DNA of 32,816 bases, from positions 1 through 32,816 of the forward strand of contig VGXN01000014.1 of assembly GCA_016873335.1 (NCBI GenBank), read 5' to 3'. The stretch is from Phycisphaerae bacterium. Its GTDB lineage: Bacteria; Planctomycetota; Phycisphaerae; Phycisphaerales; SM1A02. Under the pieces are notes generated by a model. That model did no database searches, was not told the DNA's origin, and saw only the letters and a list, made by a program, of their open reading frames with translations. Made by a program: the position numbers and the translations under genes. Positions 9,476 to 18,114 of this stretch are shown in pieces. Within the stretch, counting starts at the first letter, position 1; each line of letters starts with the position of its first letter.

Positions 9476-10956
9476 CCGACTTGAGCCTCGAACCGATTCG
9501 CACCTCCGATTGGAACGCGGCCGCGGCGCGCCATTTGCTGCGGCGTGCAGGCTTCGGCGGTCCACCCGAGCAGGTCCAGGCGCTTGCAGCCATGAAGCCG
9601 GCCAGTGCGGTGGAACTGTTGCTCGACTACGAGCGCACGCCGACTGTGGAGATTCCCGACTCGACCTTTGACAAGGACATCCGTCGTCCGCCGACTGCCG
9701 AGGAGCGGGAAGTGATCCAACGCGCGCGCCGCGGTCAGGATGAGGCCCTTCAACAGCAGTTGCAGCAGATGCGAAACGAGAGGGACCGCGAGGACCGCGA
9801 ACAACTTCGCGAGATCCAACAGTGGTGGCTGCAGCGCATGATCGAGACGGGACGCCCGATGCAGGAGCGCATGACGCTCTTCTGGCATGGACATTTCGCC
9901 ACGGGATATCGCGGCGTCGAGAACAGTTACCACATGTTCCTGCAGAACCAGATGCTGCGGCAGCATGCGACAGGCAACTTCGCGGACTTGGTGATGCGCA
10001 TCTTGCGTGATCCTGCGATGCTCAAGTACCTCGACAATGATGAGAGCCGCAAAGGGCGGCCGAACGAGAATCTCGCACGCGAACTGATGGAACTGTTCGT
10101 ACTCGGCGAGGGCAATGGCTACACCGAGGATGACATCAAAGAAGGCGCGCGCGCGCTGACTGGCTACACCTTCGATGACGACACCTTCGCGTTTGAGACG
10201 AACCGTCACGATGATGGACCGAAGACGATTTTCGGCAGCACTGGAAACTGGAATGGCGATGACTTCGCGCGCATCATTCTCTCGCGCAAGGAGCCATCGC
10301 TCTACATCTGCGCCAAGCTGTACCGCGCGCTGGTGAACGATGCGCCGAGCATGCCAGGCCGCAACGAAATGCGCGTGGTGGATGCGCTGGCGAAGAAGAT
10401 GCGCGAGGGACAGTACGACCTCAAGCCGGTCCTGCGGACATTGCTGCTGAGCAGGCATTTCTACGACCCTGCCAATCGCGCGAGCATGATCAAGTCGCCC
10501 GTGCAACTGGTTGTTGGTGCCACCCGCGAACTCGGCGTACCCGTGCGCAACATGAGCACCGTGAACGCTGCCACAGACCTCATGGGGCAGAGCCTGTTCA
10601 TGCCGCCGAGCGTGAAGGGCTGGGACGGCGGTCAACTCTGGATCAACACCTCCACGCTCTTTGTTCGGCAGAACCTGCTCGTGTATCTGATCACGGGCGC
10701 GGGTCCGGAGGGTGGCGCTGATCTTGGATCGTGGGATCCCGCACCGATCCGCGCCGCGCTCGATTCCGCGACGGCGGGCGACGCATCACGCGACGCGGAC
10801 GCGCTGCTCGATCTGGTGCTCGCCTGTGATGCGACGCCCGAACGCCGAAAACAGTTCCGCAGCGCCATGGAGGCGCTCGGTGGTCCGCTCGAGGGGCGTC
10901 GCCTCGTGCGCGCACTCTGTCTTGTCACCGCACTGCCCGAGTATCAGCTCTGTTGA
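9472..10956 (+). CDS. DUF1800 family protein
   Basis: A 494-residue protein of the DUF1800 family, which is abundant in Planctomycetota and often encoded next to a DUF1501 gene, as here. Recognisable segments are HLLRRAGFGGPPEQV (21-35), MQERMTLFWHGHFATG (130-145), and the core RPNENLARELMELFVLGEG (196-214), then DDIKEGARALTGY. Residues 76-115 are charged and Gln-rich (EEREVIQRARRGQDEALQQQ) and may form a coiled coil. No signal peptide is evident. The biochemical function of the family is not established. The ATG overlaps the upstream stop by four bases; the DUF1501 gene begins 35 bases downstream. Confidence 0.88.
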   Translation: MTDLSLEPIRTSDWNAAAARHLLRRAGFGGPPEQVQALAAMKPASAVELLLDYERTPTVEIPDSTFDKDIRRPPTAEEREVIQRARRGQDEALQQQLQQMRNERDREDREQLREIQQWWLQRMIETGRPMQERMTLFWHGHFATGYRGVENSYHMFLQNQMLRQHATGNFADLVMRILRDPAMLKYLDNDESRKGRPNENLARELMELFVLGEGNGYTEDDIKEGARALTGYTFDDDTFAFETNRHDDGPKTIFGSTGNWNGDDFARIILSRKEPSLYICAKLYRALVNDAPSMPGRNEMRVVDALAKKMREGQYDLKPVLRTLLLSRHFYDPANRASMIKSPVQLVVGATRELGVPVRNMSTVNAATDLMGQSLFMPPSVKGWDGGQLWINTSTLFVRQNLLVYLITGAGPEGGADLGSWDPAPIRAALDSATAGDASRDADALLDLVLACDATPERRKQFRSAMEALGGPLEGRRLVRALCLVTALPEYQLC

Positions 10957-10991
10957 GTTCACGCAGAAGCCGCACCATCAGGAGTCGCCGT

Positions 10992-12281
10992 ATGGAACAC
11001 ACCCCCTTCTCGCGCCGCATCTTCCTGCAGCAGGGCGTCACGCTCGCCTCGCTCACATCGACGCTGCCGTGGTTCATCCAGCAGTCCGCGATGGCAATGC
11101 TCTCGCCAGATCCGCGTCTGTCCAGCCGTCCGGGTGAGCCTGAGGATCGCATACTGGTTGTCGTGCAACTCAGCGGCGGGAACGATGGACTGAACACTGT
11201 GGTGCCGTATGGCTCGGATGCGTACCACCGCGCTCGCCCCTCGCTGGCGATCGGCACACCGACCACGAAGGACGGGGCACTGCAGTTGGACGACACGCAA
11301 GGCATTGGTCTGCATCCGCGACTTGAGGGCTTCCGCGATCTGCTCGACAGCGGCTGCCTTGCCGTGGTGCAAGGCGTTGGCTACCCCAACCCGAACCGGT
11401 CGCACTTCGCCTCCATGGATATCTGGCACACGGGCAAGCCAGGCGGACGCGACCACGGTTGGATCGGCCGCTACATCGACTGCTCATGCAGCGGGTCACC
11501 CGCCGCCGATGCCGAAGTGGCGATCGGTCGCAGTGCGCCGCTTGCAATGATGGGGGCGAAGGCCAATCCCGTGTCATTCGAGAATGCTCGCCTCTATCAG
11601 TGGAGCGGCAAGGAACTACCCGGAGGCTTGACGGCCAGCTACGACGCCGCAAACCGCGCCGGCGTGCTCGATGGCATCGACCCAGGTTCGCAGGCTGCGT
11701 TCCTGATGCGCACCGCTCTGGATGCGCAACTGTCAAGCGACCGTGTGCGCGCAGCGATCGCCAAGTCGCCGCTGGTGAACTACCCAGGGACGAAGCTCGC
11801 CGGGCAGATGCAGTCGATCGGCGCGATGATCCGAGACGGCATGAAGACCCGCGTGTACTACGCGTCGATCAACGGCTTCGATACGCATGGCGGACAAGCC
11901 GGCACGCACGGCAACCTGATGCGCGAAGTGGGCGAGGCACTGCGCACGTTCCAGAATGACCTGAAGGCGCAGGGCAATCAGGATCGTGTGATCACGATGG
12001 TGTTCAGCGAGTTCGGCAGAAGGGTTGCCCAGAACGCGTCCGGCGGAACGGATCACGGCACGGCGGCGCCGATGTTCCTCATCGGCACGCAGGTGCAGGC
12101 GGGCGTTCACGGGACACATCCGTCGCTGACCAATCTCGATGACGGCGACCTGCGATTCACCACGGACTTCCGCAGCGTGTACGCGACACTGATGGACCGT
12201 TGGCTGAGTGCGCCCGGAAAGGGCTGTGCCGCCAAGGTGCTTGGCGGTCGCTACGACACGCTGAAGATTCTGCGAACCTGA
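10992..12281 (+). CDS. DUF1501 family protein, Tat-exported
   Basis: A 429-residue DUF1501 protein, a family related in fold to alkaline phosphatase/sulfatase-like enzymes but of unproven activity. The N-terminus carries a twin-arginine signal, FSRRIFLQQG (6-15) followed by a hydrophobic stretch and SAMA, so it should be exported folded. Family motifs are VVQLSGGNDGLNTVVPYG (57-74), HFASMDIWHTGKPG, FDTHGGQAGTHGNLM and FSEFGRRVAQN followed by GGTDHGTAAP. ATG at 10992 has AGGAG about 8 bases upstream and gives a standard Tat signal. A TTG at 10953 would add 13 Arg-rich residues and is less likely. It is the last gene of the five-gene run and converges on dinG with a 10-base gap. Confidence 0.88.
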   Translation: MEHTPFSRRIFLQQGVTLASLTSTLPWFIQQSAMAMLSPDPRLSSRPGEPEDRILVVVQLSGGNDGLNTVVPYGSDAYHRARPSLAIGTPTTKDGALQLDDTQGIGLHPRLEGFRDLLDSGCLAVVQGVGYPNPNRSHFASMDIWHTGKPGGRDHGWIGRYIDCSCSGSPAADAEVAIGRSAPLAMMGAKANPVSFENARLYQWSGKELPGGLTASYDAANRAGVLDGIDPGSQAAFLMRTALDAQLSSDRVRAAIAKSPLVNYPGTKLAGQMQSIGAMIRDGMKTRVYYASINGFDTHGGQAGTHGNLMREVGEALRTFQNDLKAQGNQDRVITMVFSEFGRRVAQNASGGTDHGTAAPMFLIGTQVQAGVHGTHPSLTNLDDGDLRFTTDFRSVYATLMDRWLSAPGKGCAAKVLGGRYDTLKILRT

Positions 12282-12291
12282 TCCGCAGGCG

Positions 12292-14358
12292 TCAGTCACT
12301 GCCGTCGAAACCACGCTGCAGTTCATCGAGATCGAACGGAATCTCCTGGCCGTCCGCACCGATGATGCGGATGTCGATGCCACTCGGCAGCGCGTCGATG
12401 AACTGCTGTCCGTAGGACTTGCGCACGATCCGCGGATCGAGCACCACCACCCGCCCGGTATCGGTCGCAGAGCGGATGAGCCGACCGAACCCCTGCCGAA
12501 ACCGAAGGATCGCGCGCGGCAGCGAATCCTCGGCAAATGCGTTTCCGCCGCGTGCACGGATCGCCTCGCAGCGCGCCTGCACGAGCGGCGCATCGGGGAC
12601 CTCGAAGGGCAGCCGCGTGATGATGACATTGCGAAGCGCATCGCCGCGCACATCGATCCCCTGCCAGAAACTTGCCACGCCGAAGAGCACGCTGCGGTTG
12701 CTCTCCCGGAAGCGTTTGAGCACAAGCGCATTTGGCACGCCAGCGCCCTGTGCGTGCACTGGAAAGCCGTTCATCGTCATCCATGGCTCCGTGCGCTGGA
12801 CCAGTTCCTGCAGCGCGCGGAAACTGGTGCACAGGACAAACGCGCCGCCACCTGTCTCGGCGACATGCCATTCGATGCGTGCCGCGAGCGCCGCAAGATG
12901 TGACTCCTCGCGGGGATCGGGCAACTCCGATTCGATGTACAGGCGTACTTGCCGCGCGTAGTCGAAGGGGCTCCCGAGCGTGAGTACTTCAGGGTCCTGC
13001 ATCCCAAGCGCGCGGGCCGATGCGCTGCAATCGCCGCGAACGGTCGCGAGCGTGCCTGAAGTCAGCACCACGGAAACGTCCTGCCCGAAGAGGTGCTCCC
13101 CAAGCACGGGAGCGACATCCACGACCGCCGCAGTGAGCGTGATGTCGGGGCGGGCAGCCGAACGTCCGCGGCGCTTCGCCGCTGTCGACATCCAATAGAC
13201 GCAGCCGCGAAGCGACTGCGACACCAAGGCGGCACATGCGGCGGCCATGGATGTCGCGCGCTGTGCAAGGCCGCTGATCTCCTGCGCTGCGGAATCGTCG
13301 CCCGCGCGCTCGCGCACCAACTGCAGGGTTGCGGCGAGTTCCTGCAGCGGCACGGTCAACCGATCCTCGATGGCGTGTGGCGTTCGGATACGGCACTCAC
13401 CCTCGCCTGGCTGGCTGCCCCGCCACTGCCACCATGCACTGAAGAACGCCTGGGCCGCAGTGCGCACCACTTCGACATGCCGCACGGCTGATCGCAGCAG
13501 TTCGTCACCGCCATCCCGGAGCGTCATCTGTCCAAGAACGCCGCGTGCGACCGTTGGGTTCCATAACGTTCGCAGCAGTGCTGCGATCGCGGTCTCGGCA
13601 AGGGATCCACCAAAGTGGTCTGCGGCAATCTCCTCGATCGCGTGCGCCTCATCGAGGATGACATGCTGATACGGCGGCAGGAATCCGCGCCCGCTGCCCG
13701 CGCGAAGTGCGAGATCGCTGAAAAAGAGCGCATGATTGCAGACGAGCAGATCGCCACCCTCCATGCGGCGACGGGCGCGCTGATAGAAGCACTCCTCGTA
13801 GGTCGGGCAGCGACGCCCCATGCAATTCCCCGCGTCAGACTGCACCTGTTCCCAGACGCCGTGCGGGGGCAGGACTGGGAGCGACGCGGTGCTGCCATCC
13901 ACAGTGTCTTGCGCCCACGACTCCACCGCCGCAAGCGCATGACGATCATCCTCCACCGGCAGCAGGCGTTCCTGACGCTGGACCGCCATGCGAAGCCGCC
14001 GCAGCGACACATAATTGCTCCGCCCCTTCACAAGCACCGTCGAAAACTCCTCGGGCAGCACCGCCTGCAGCAGCGGAATGTCCTTGTCCACGAGTTGCTC
14101 CTGGAGCGCGATGGTGTTCGTGCAGATGAGAACACGCTCGCGCTGCTTCACGACGCGCGCAATGGCAGGAACGAGATAGGCGAAGCTCTTTCCGACTCCC
14201 GTTCCTGCCTCGACCATCAGACGCCCTTTGCGCTCGAGGCAGCGCTCGATTGCAGCCGCCATCTCGATCTGCTGCGGTCGCTGCTCAAAACCTCCAAGGC
14301 GCCGTGCGAGCGGCCCCGTGTCGGAGAGCATCAGTGCTGTCTGCGGATTCAGTCCCAC
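12292..14358 (-). CDS. dinG: DinG/XPD-like ATP-dependent DNA helicase
   Basis: A superfamily 2 helicase of the DinG/XPD group, about 688 residues from the GTG at 14358. That start has GGGAG five bases upstream; a TTG at 14403 would add 15 residues and overlap the previous gene. Motif I is EAGTGVGKS (Lys57), motif II is DEAH (236-239), and the C-terminal motif VI is QGFGRLIRS. The iron-sulfur region is only partly conserved. CMGRRC then PTYEEC keep the C-x4-C-x5-C spacing (Cys179, 184, 190), but the first cysteine, usually in NYxC, is Ser118 (KGRSNYVS). It would unwind DNA structures or R-loops during repair. It follows the M14 peptidase gene by 28 bases on the same strand. Confidence 0.88.
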   Translation of the reverse strand: MGLNPQTALMLSDTGPLARRLGGFEQRPQQIEMAAAIERCLERKGRLMVEAGTGVGKSFAYLVPAIARVVKQRERVLICTNTIALQEQLVDKDIPLLQAVLPEEFSTVLVKGRSNYVSLRRLRMAVQRQERLLPVEDDRHALAAVESWAQDTVDGSTASLPVLPPHGVWEQVQSDAGNCMGRRCPTYEECFYQRARRRMEGGDLLVCNHALFFSDLALRAGSGRGFLPPYQHVILDEAHAIEEIAADHFGGSLAETAIAALLRTLWNPTVARGVLGQMTLRDGGDELLRSAVRHVEVVRTAAQAFFSAWWQWRGSQPGEGECRIRTPHAIEDRLTVPLQELAATLQLVRERAGDDSAAQEISGLAQRATSMAAACAALVSQSLRGCVYWMSTAAKRRGRSAARPDITLTAAVVDVAPVLGEHLFGQDVSVVLTSGTLATVRGDCSASARALGMQDPEVLTLGSPFDYARQVRLYIESELPDPREESHLAALAARIEWHVAETGGGAFVLCTSFRALQELVQRTEPWMTMNGFPVHAQGAGVPNALVLKRFRESNRSVLFGVASFWQGIDVRGDALRNVIITRLPFEVPDAPLVQARCEAIRARGGNAFAEDSLPRAILRFRQGFGRLIRSATDTGRVVVLDPRIVRKSYGQQFIDALPSGIDIRIIGADGQEIPFDLDELQRGFDGSD

Positions 14359-14386
14359 GAAGTCTCCCGCCCCTGCGCTTGCTCCA

Positions 14387-16627
14387 TCAGCCCCACGACG
14401 CAAGCAACAGCGTCAAATCCGGGCCACCAACCGTTCCATCCGAATTGAGGTCCGCGTTGCCGCTCGATCCCCACTGCGACAGCAGCACCGCAAGATCGCT
14501 GCCATCCACTGCCCCACTGTTGTCAAAGTCCGCAGGCGCGAAGAGGCAGCCCACGCCAACAAGTTGCACATCGTCGACAGCCGCCTCGACAAGCGATCCC
14601 GCACCGAGATCCTGCGCCAGGAATCGCACGGCGACTGGGGATCCGATCGGCACGACTCCACTCAGCGGGAGTCGCATTTCACGCCACGCCGTTTGGCTCG
14701 ACGAGATCGTCGCGATGGTGGTCCACACTCCGCCGCTTCCCAGAACTTGTACGGGCATCTCATCCTGATTCGGACTCGCGCCGAGATTGTTCGAGTACCA
14801 GTACCAGAAGCGAAGTTCCATCGCCGCAGTCATCGTGCCAAGCGAAGGAGACTGCAGCGTGGTGGCACCACCGTCCACATCGGCTGCGCCTGCTCCGCCA
14901 CCCACGACACCTTGCCCCGTGAAAGCACACTGCGTGCCGGGCGCAGGCGAGTGATCATCTTCGGCCTGCGCGCTAGTACCGACCGGATCACCACGCGTCC
15001 ACACGCCACCTGTCGCGGTATCGCCGGCAATACCAAATGCCCAGCCGGGCGCCGATTCGAAATCCACACTGGTCAGGACGACTTCGGAAGCCGCCACGGA
15101 CTGGAAAGGCTGCTCCATTCCATTCGATGGCCACACCGCATCGACTGGTGTGCCCACCGCAAGAATGTGCCACGACACGCTCGTTCCACACGGGAACGCC
15201 GGCAAGGCCGCCGAAAAGAGATTGTTGCCGAGCGACGACATCACGACAGTGTTCCACGCGCCAGAGCCAACGCGCCAGCGAAGGACCCGCGCGGACACGG
15301 ATCCAGAAAGCGATGGGCGAATCTTGGCGGTGATGGTCGTGGGCGTTCCAGCAACGATGGTCGTTGGCGCAACCTGCGGCACGATGGCGGCAGCTCGTGT
15401 GGTTCGGTCAAGAAACACCAGCGTGGCTGCGAAGTTCTCGCGGGCGCACGGCAAGATTTCGCTCGGTGGCATCACGAAACCGTAGTTGCCTGTGTCGCGC
15501 ACTTCGGTGGTCCACGCGAGCGCCGCGCGACTTCCATAGACCCAGTCCACAGATCCGCCACTGGCGAGATAGAGCGTGGTGCCCACGGGACCAACGATGT
15601 AGTTCAGACCACCGCTCTGGGTGATCGCGCTGCTCATGTCGGACCCGATGGACTGGAACACATCTCCATCCTCGGAGGCATCCGTCGTGTATGCCCACGG
15701 CGAGAGCACCAACTGCGAGTAGGAGTGGAAGTCGATGTTGGAGACGATGTTGGGTCGAGCTTCGAAGAACGTGCGCATCGCCTGTGTCTCCGGCTCACTG
15801 AATGCATCGGTGCCGCGGTAGGTTTCACTCGCGGGATTGGTGCTCGCACCCGCCCCGCCCCACTGGAAGCCCCAGTTTCGGTTGGGGTCGACGCCGAAAG
15901 TGCCGTCACCATTGTCGCGGCGATTCTTGCGCCACAATCGGTTGGCCGTGTCCGCCCACGTGAACACATACCCGTCCACGTTCACAACGGGGATGACCAG
16001 CACTTCCGTGCGCGCGAGAATCTGCGCCACGACCGGATCGCTGTCCGCAGTCTCCACGAGCCGATCCGCCATGTACATGCATGTCATGGTCGCGCCCCAT
16101 TCGCGTGCATGTTGAGTGCCGTTGAGAACCACCGCAGGAGCGGCGGTGCCAACGGGAAGTGCACTGATGCGGATGCCGCGGATGGCTCGCCCTTCGATGG
16201 AGGTTCCGACGGTGAACAGGGATGCTCGGTCAGGACGAAGCGCCACGAGCGCCTCCAGACGCGCCTCGATGGCCGCCAAGTTCTTGAAGTCACTGAACCA
16301 CGCATCGTCGGCGACGCCGCCCTCTTCAGGCGGGCGAGAAAGCCGATCATGCTCTGCCCGCACAAGCGACTCGACATCTTCGATGAACACGCACCACTTC
16401 AGGTTCGTTCGTCCGAGCGCCTCGCGCTGCTCGGGGGTGACGAGATAGTCCGCCGATCCACCATGGATGCCATGCGACCACATGTCATCGCTGAGCGACT
16501 CCATGGTGCGAACATCGCGAACCGAATCGAGCCACACTCGCACGACCGAGTCCGCGCAGACAGCCGGGGTGGAGAGGCACCCACACAGCAGAACTGCGGC
16601 CATGTCGCGCATGCGGCGTTTCTCCAT
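14387..16627 (-). CDS. Secreted M14 zinc carboxypeptidase with dockerin-like C-terminus
   Basis: A 746-residue exported metallocarboxypeptidase. The N-terminus is a Sec signal (AAVLLCGCLSTPAVCA), followed by a propeptide-like region to about residue 110. In the catalytic domain His173 and Glu176 in HARE and His301 in NIDFHSYSQ should bind zinc, and Glu375 in TTEVRDTG is the catalytic Glu. DPNRNW (248-253) provides the substrate Arg. Residues about 400-690 look like beta-sandwich modules, including a jelly-roll-like part (ELRFWYWYSNN). The end has two EF-hand-like repeats (DFDNSGAVDGSDLAVLLSQW, DLNSDGTVGGPDLTLLLASW) of the dockerin type I-like kind found on secreted Phycisphaerales proteins. 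It likely digests external protein. It is divergent from the ChaN gene with only 18 bases between starts; ATG 16612 is an alternative. Confidence 0.88.
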   Translation of the reverse strand: MEKRRMRDMAAVLLCGCLSTPAVCADSVVRVWLDSVRDVRTMESLSDDMWSHGIHGGSADYLVTPEQREALGRTNLKWCVFIEDVESLVRAEHDRLSRPPEEGGVADDAWFSDFKNLAAIEARLEALVALRPDRASLFTVGTSIEGRAIRGIRISALPVGTAAPAVVLNGTQHAREWGATMTCMYMADRLVETADSDPVVAQILARTEVLVIPVVNVDGYVFTWADTANRLWRKNRRDNGDGTFGVDPNRNWGFQWGGAGASTNPASETYRGTDAFSEPETQAMRTFFEARPNIVSNIDFHSYSQLVLSPWAYTTDASEDGDVFQSIGSDMSSAITQSGGLNYIVGPVGTTLYLASGGSVDWVYGSRAALAWTTEVRDTGNYGFVMPPSEILPCARENFAATLVFLDRTTRAAAIVPQVAPTTIVAGTPTTITAKIRPSLSGSVSARVLRWRVGSGAWNTVVMSSLGNNLFSAALPAFPCGTSVSWHILAVGTPVDAVWPSNGMEQPFQSVAASEVVLTSVDFESAPGWAFGIAGDTATGGVWTRGDPVGTSAQAEDDHSPAPGTQCAFTGQGVVGGGAGAADVDGGATTLQSPSLGTMTAAMELRFWYWYSNNLGASPNQDEMPVQVLGSGGVWTTIATISSSQTAWREMRLPLSGVVPIGSPVAVRFLAQDLGAGSLVEAAVDDVQLVGVGCLFAPADFDNSGAVDGSDLAVLLSQWGSSGNADLNSDGTVGGPDLTLLLASWG

Positions 16628-16645
16628 GTGTATAGGCTATGACGG

Positions 16646-17671
16646 ATGCGGCGCGGTTCCACTCAGAGATCCGACTTTCTGCATCTGTTTTTGCGAGTCG
16701 CGGCGTGGAGGGTCGGGATCCGCGGACGCTGGATGATCCTCGTGGTTGGTCTCGCTGCGCTGATGGGCGGTTGCAAGGCGACCCCGACTCCGCGCGAGGC
16801 GTTCGATGCCGCCCGCCCACCGCAGTCCTGTCCCACCCTTGACGCAACTGGCGCACGGATCACATGGGATGAACTGCTGCTTCGTGTGCGCGCGGCGGAT
16901 GCGGTCTTCGTGGGAGAGACGCATGATGATGCGGTCGCGCACAAGGCGCAGCATGCGCTGGTCGCCGCATTTCTGGGTGCGCATCCGCGCGGTGCGGTCG
17001 GACTGGAGATGCTCGAGCGCGACGATCAGGAGGAAGTCGATGCCTATCTCGCGGGACGAATGGCGCTCGACGAGTTCATCGACACCACGAAGTCGCGCGA
17101 CTGGGCGGGAAAGGATTCATGGCTGCCTTGGTACCAACCGTCGATAGACGCTGCGCGCATGTGCGGCGGAACGGTCATTGCGGCGAACGCGCCGCGGAAG
17201 TATGTATCGCAAGCGTTCCGCGACGGGACCGATGGACTGCTCGCCCTGCCGCCCGAGGAGCGGGCGCTCTTCGATGCCGACGGCGCGATCACGCGCGATG
17301 GGGACTGGGATCGCCTGCGCGAACTGATGATCGAGATGCGTGCGGACGCTTCCACGGATGGAGACGCGCACGCCGAGCCACCGACGGATGCGGAGGTCGA
17401 CGCCGTGCACCGATCGCAGCGCGTGTGGGACCTGACGATGGCAACTTCGCTCGCGCGCGCGTGGAAATCCGGAACCCCGTTCATCCATCTTGTGGGGGCG
17501 TTCCATGTGCAGCGGCGTCTGGGCACCGCAGGGATCTTCATGCGGCTCTGCCCCGACGCGCGCGTCTTGGTGGTGCAACTTGATCCTGACGAAACGCTCC
17601 CACCCAAATCCGAATGGAACGCAGGCGCCGATGCGACGGTGATGACGAAGGCGTCGGCGGCGGATCAGTAG
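16646..17671 (+). CDS. ChaN-like haem-binding lipoprotein
   Basis: A 341-residue ChaN family (DUF399) lipoprotein; E. coli-type and Campylobacter ChaN bind haem and have been linked to iron uptake. The lipobox LMGGC, with the lipid Cys at residue 43, predicts an outer-leaflet or outer-membrane anchor. Family segments are VFVGETHDDAVAHKAQH, VGLEMLERDDQEEVDAYLAG, ID.AR..G.TVIAANAPR and VGAFHVQRRLG. The ATG at 16646 leaves a long Arg-rich n-region; the ATG at 16733 would begin MILVVGLAALMGGC and is possible. Starting there would also free 16628-16732 for divergent promoters. The last 7 bases overlap the STAS gene, read from the other strand. Confidence 0.82.
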   Translation: MRRGSTQRSDFLHLFLRVAAWRVGIRGRWMILVVGLAALMGGCKATPTPREAFDAARPPQSCPTLDATGARITWDELLLRVRAADAVFVGETHDDAVAHKAQHALVAAFLGAHPRGAVGLEMLERDDQEEVDAYLAGRMALDEFIDTTKSRDWAGKDSWLPWYQPSIDAARMCGGTVIAANAPRKYVSQAFRDGTDGLLALPPEERALFDADGAITRDGDWDRLRELMIEMRADASTDGDAHAEPPTDAEVDAVHRSQRVWDLTMATSLARAWKSGTPFIHLVGAFHVQRRLGTAGIFMRLCPDARVLVVQLDPDETLPPKSEWNAGADATVMTKASAADQ

Positions 17672-18051
17672 CCGACGATTTTGTTGAGCGCCTCGCGCGA
17701 ATCAGCAATCATGAACAGCTTGTCGATCTTCATCATCGACAAGAGATTGCGCAGTTCCTTGTTCGCCCCGTAGAGCACTGGCTTCGCGCCGAGCGCCGCC
17801 GCGCCGTTGCGGCAGTTGATGCAGGTGCCGATGCCCATGCTGCTCATGAACTGCACCGCCGAAAGATCAAGCACCATGAACTTCATCGCCTTGCCCGCAC
17901 CCTTCATGATTGGGTCGAGATCCTGCGCCACGATGGGCGCCTCACGCTGACCGATGTTCGGACCAGCGGGTCGTGCGATGAGCACGGTGCCATCCCAGAT
18001 GGTTTCGAGCAGTTGGGTCTTCTTGACGGTGGGTTCTTGGCGGGTGGTCAT
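17665..18051 (-). CDS. STAS domain protein (anti-sigma factor antagonist type)
   Basis: A 128-residue single STAS domain, the kind that binds anti-sigma kinases in partner-switching pathways. The core DLSAVQFMSSMGIG (62-75) matches the SpoIIAA motif; the Ser pair 70-71 holds the likely phosphorylation site. The remainder, GAAALGAKPVLYGANKELRNL and then MMKIDKLFMI, is the normal STAS C-terminal half. A strong Shine-Dalgarno site, GGAGG, lies 6 bases before the ATG (18058-18062 on the complement). No kinase or sigma factor gene is adjacent, so its partner is encoded elsewhere. It sits 63 bases downstream of the SixA-like gene and may share its transcript. Confidence 0.87.
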   Translation of the reverse strand: MTTRQEPTVKKTQLLETIWDGTVLIARPAGPNIGQREAPIVAQDLDPIMKGAGKAMKFMVLDLSAVQFMSSMGIGTCINCRNGAAALGAKPVLYGANKELRNLLSMMKIDKLFMIADSREALNKIVGY

Positions 18052-18114
18052 GGCGTGCCTCCGATCAGCGGTGGACCAGAGAGTCTAGCGGATTCGCGAC
18101 CGGGGGGGGTGCCC

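Noticed and set aside
14228-16642. Open frame of 804 codons opposite the M14 peptidase
   Set aside because: The minus strand has a complete signal peptide, catalytic residues and C-terminal repeats; the plus frame is Arg/His-rich without recognisable domains.
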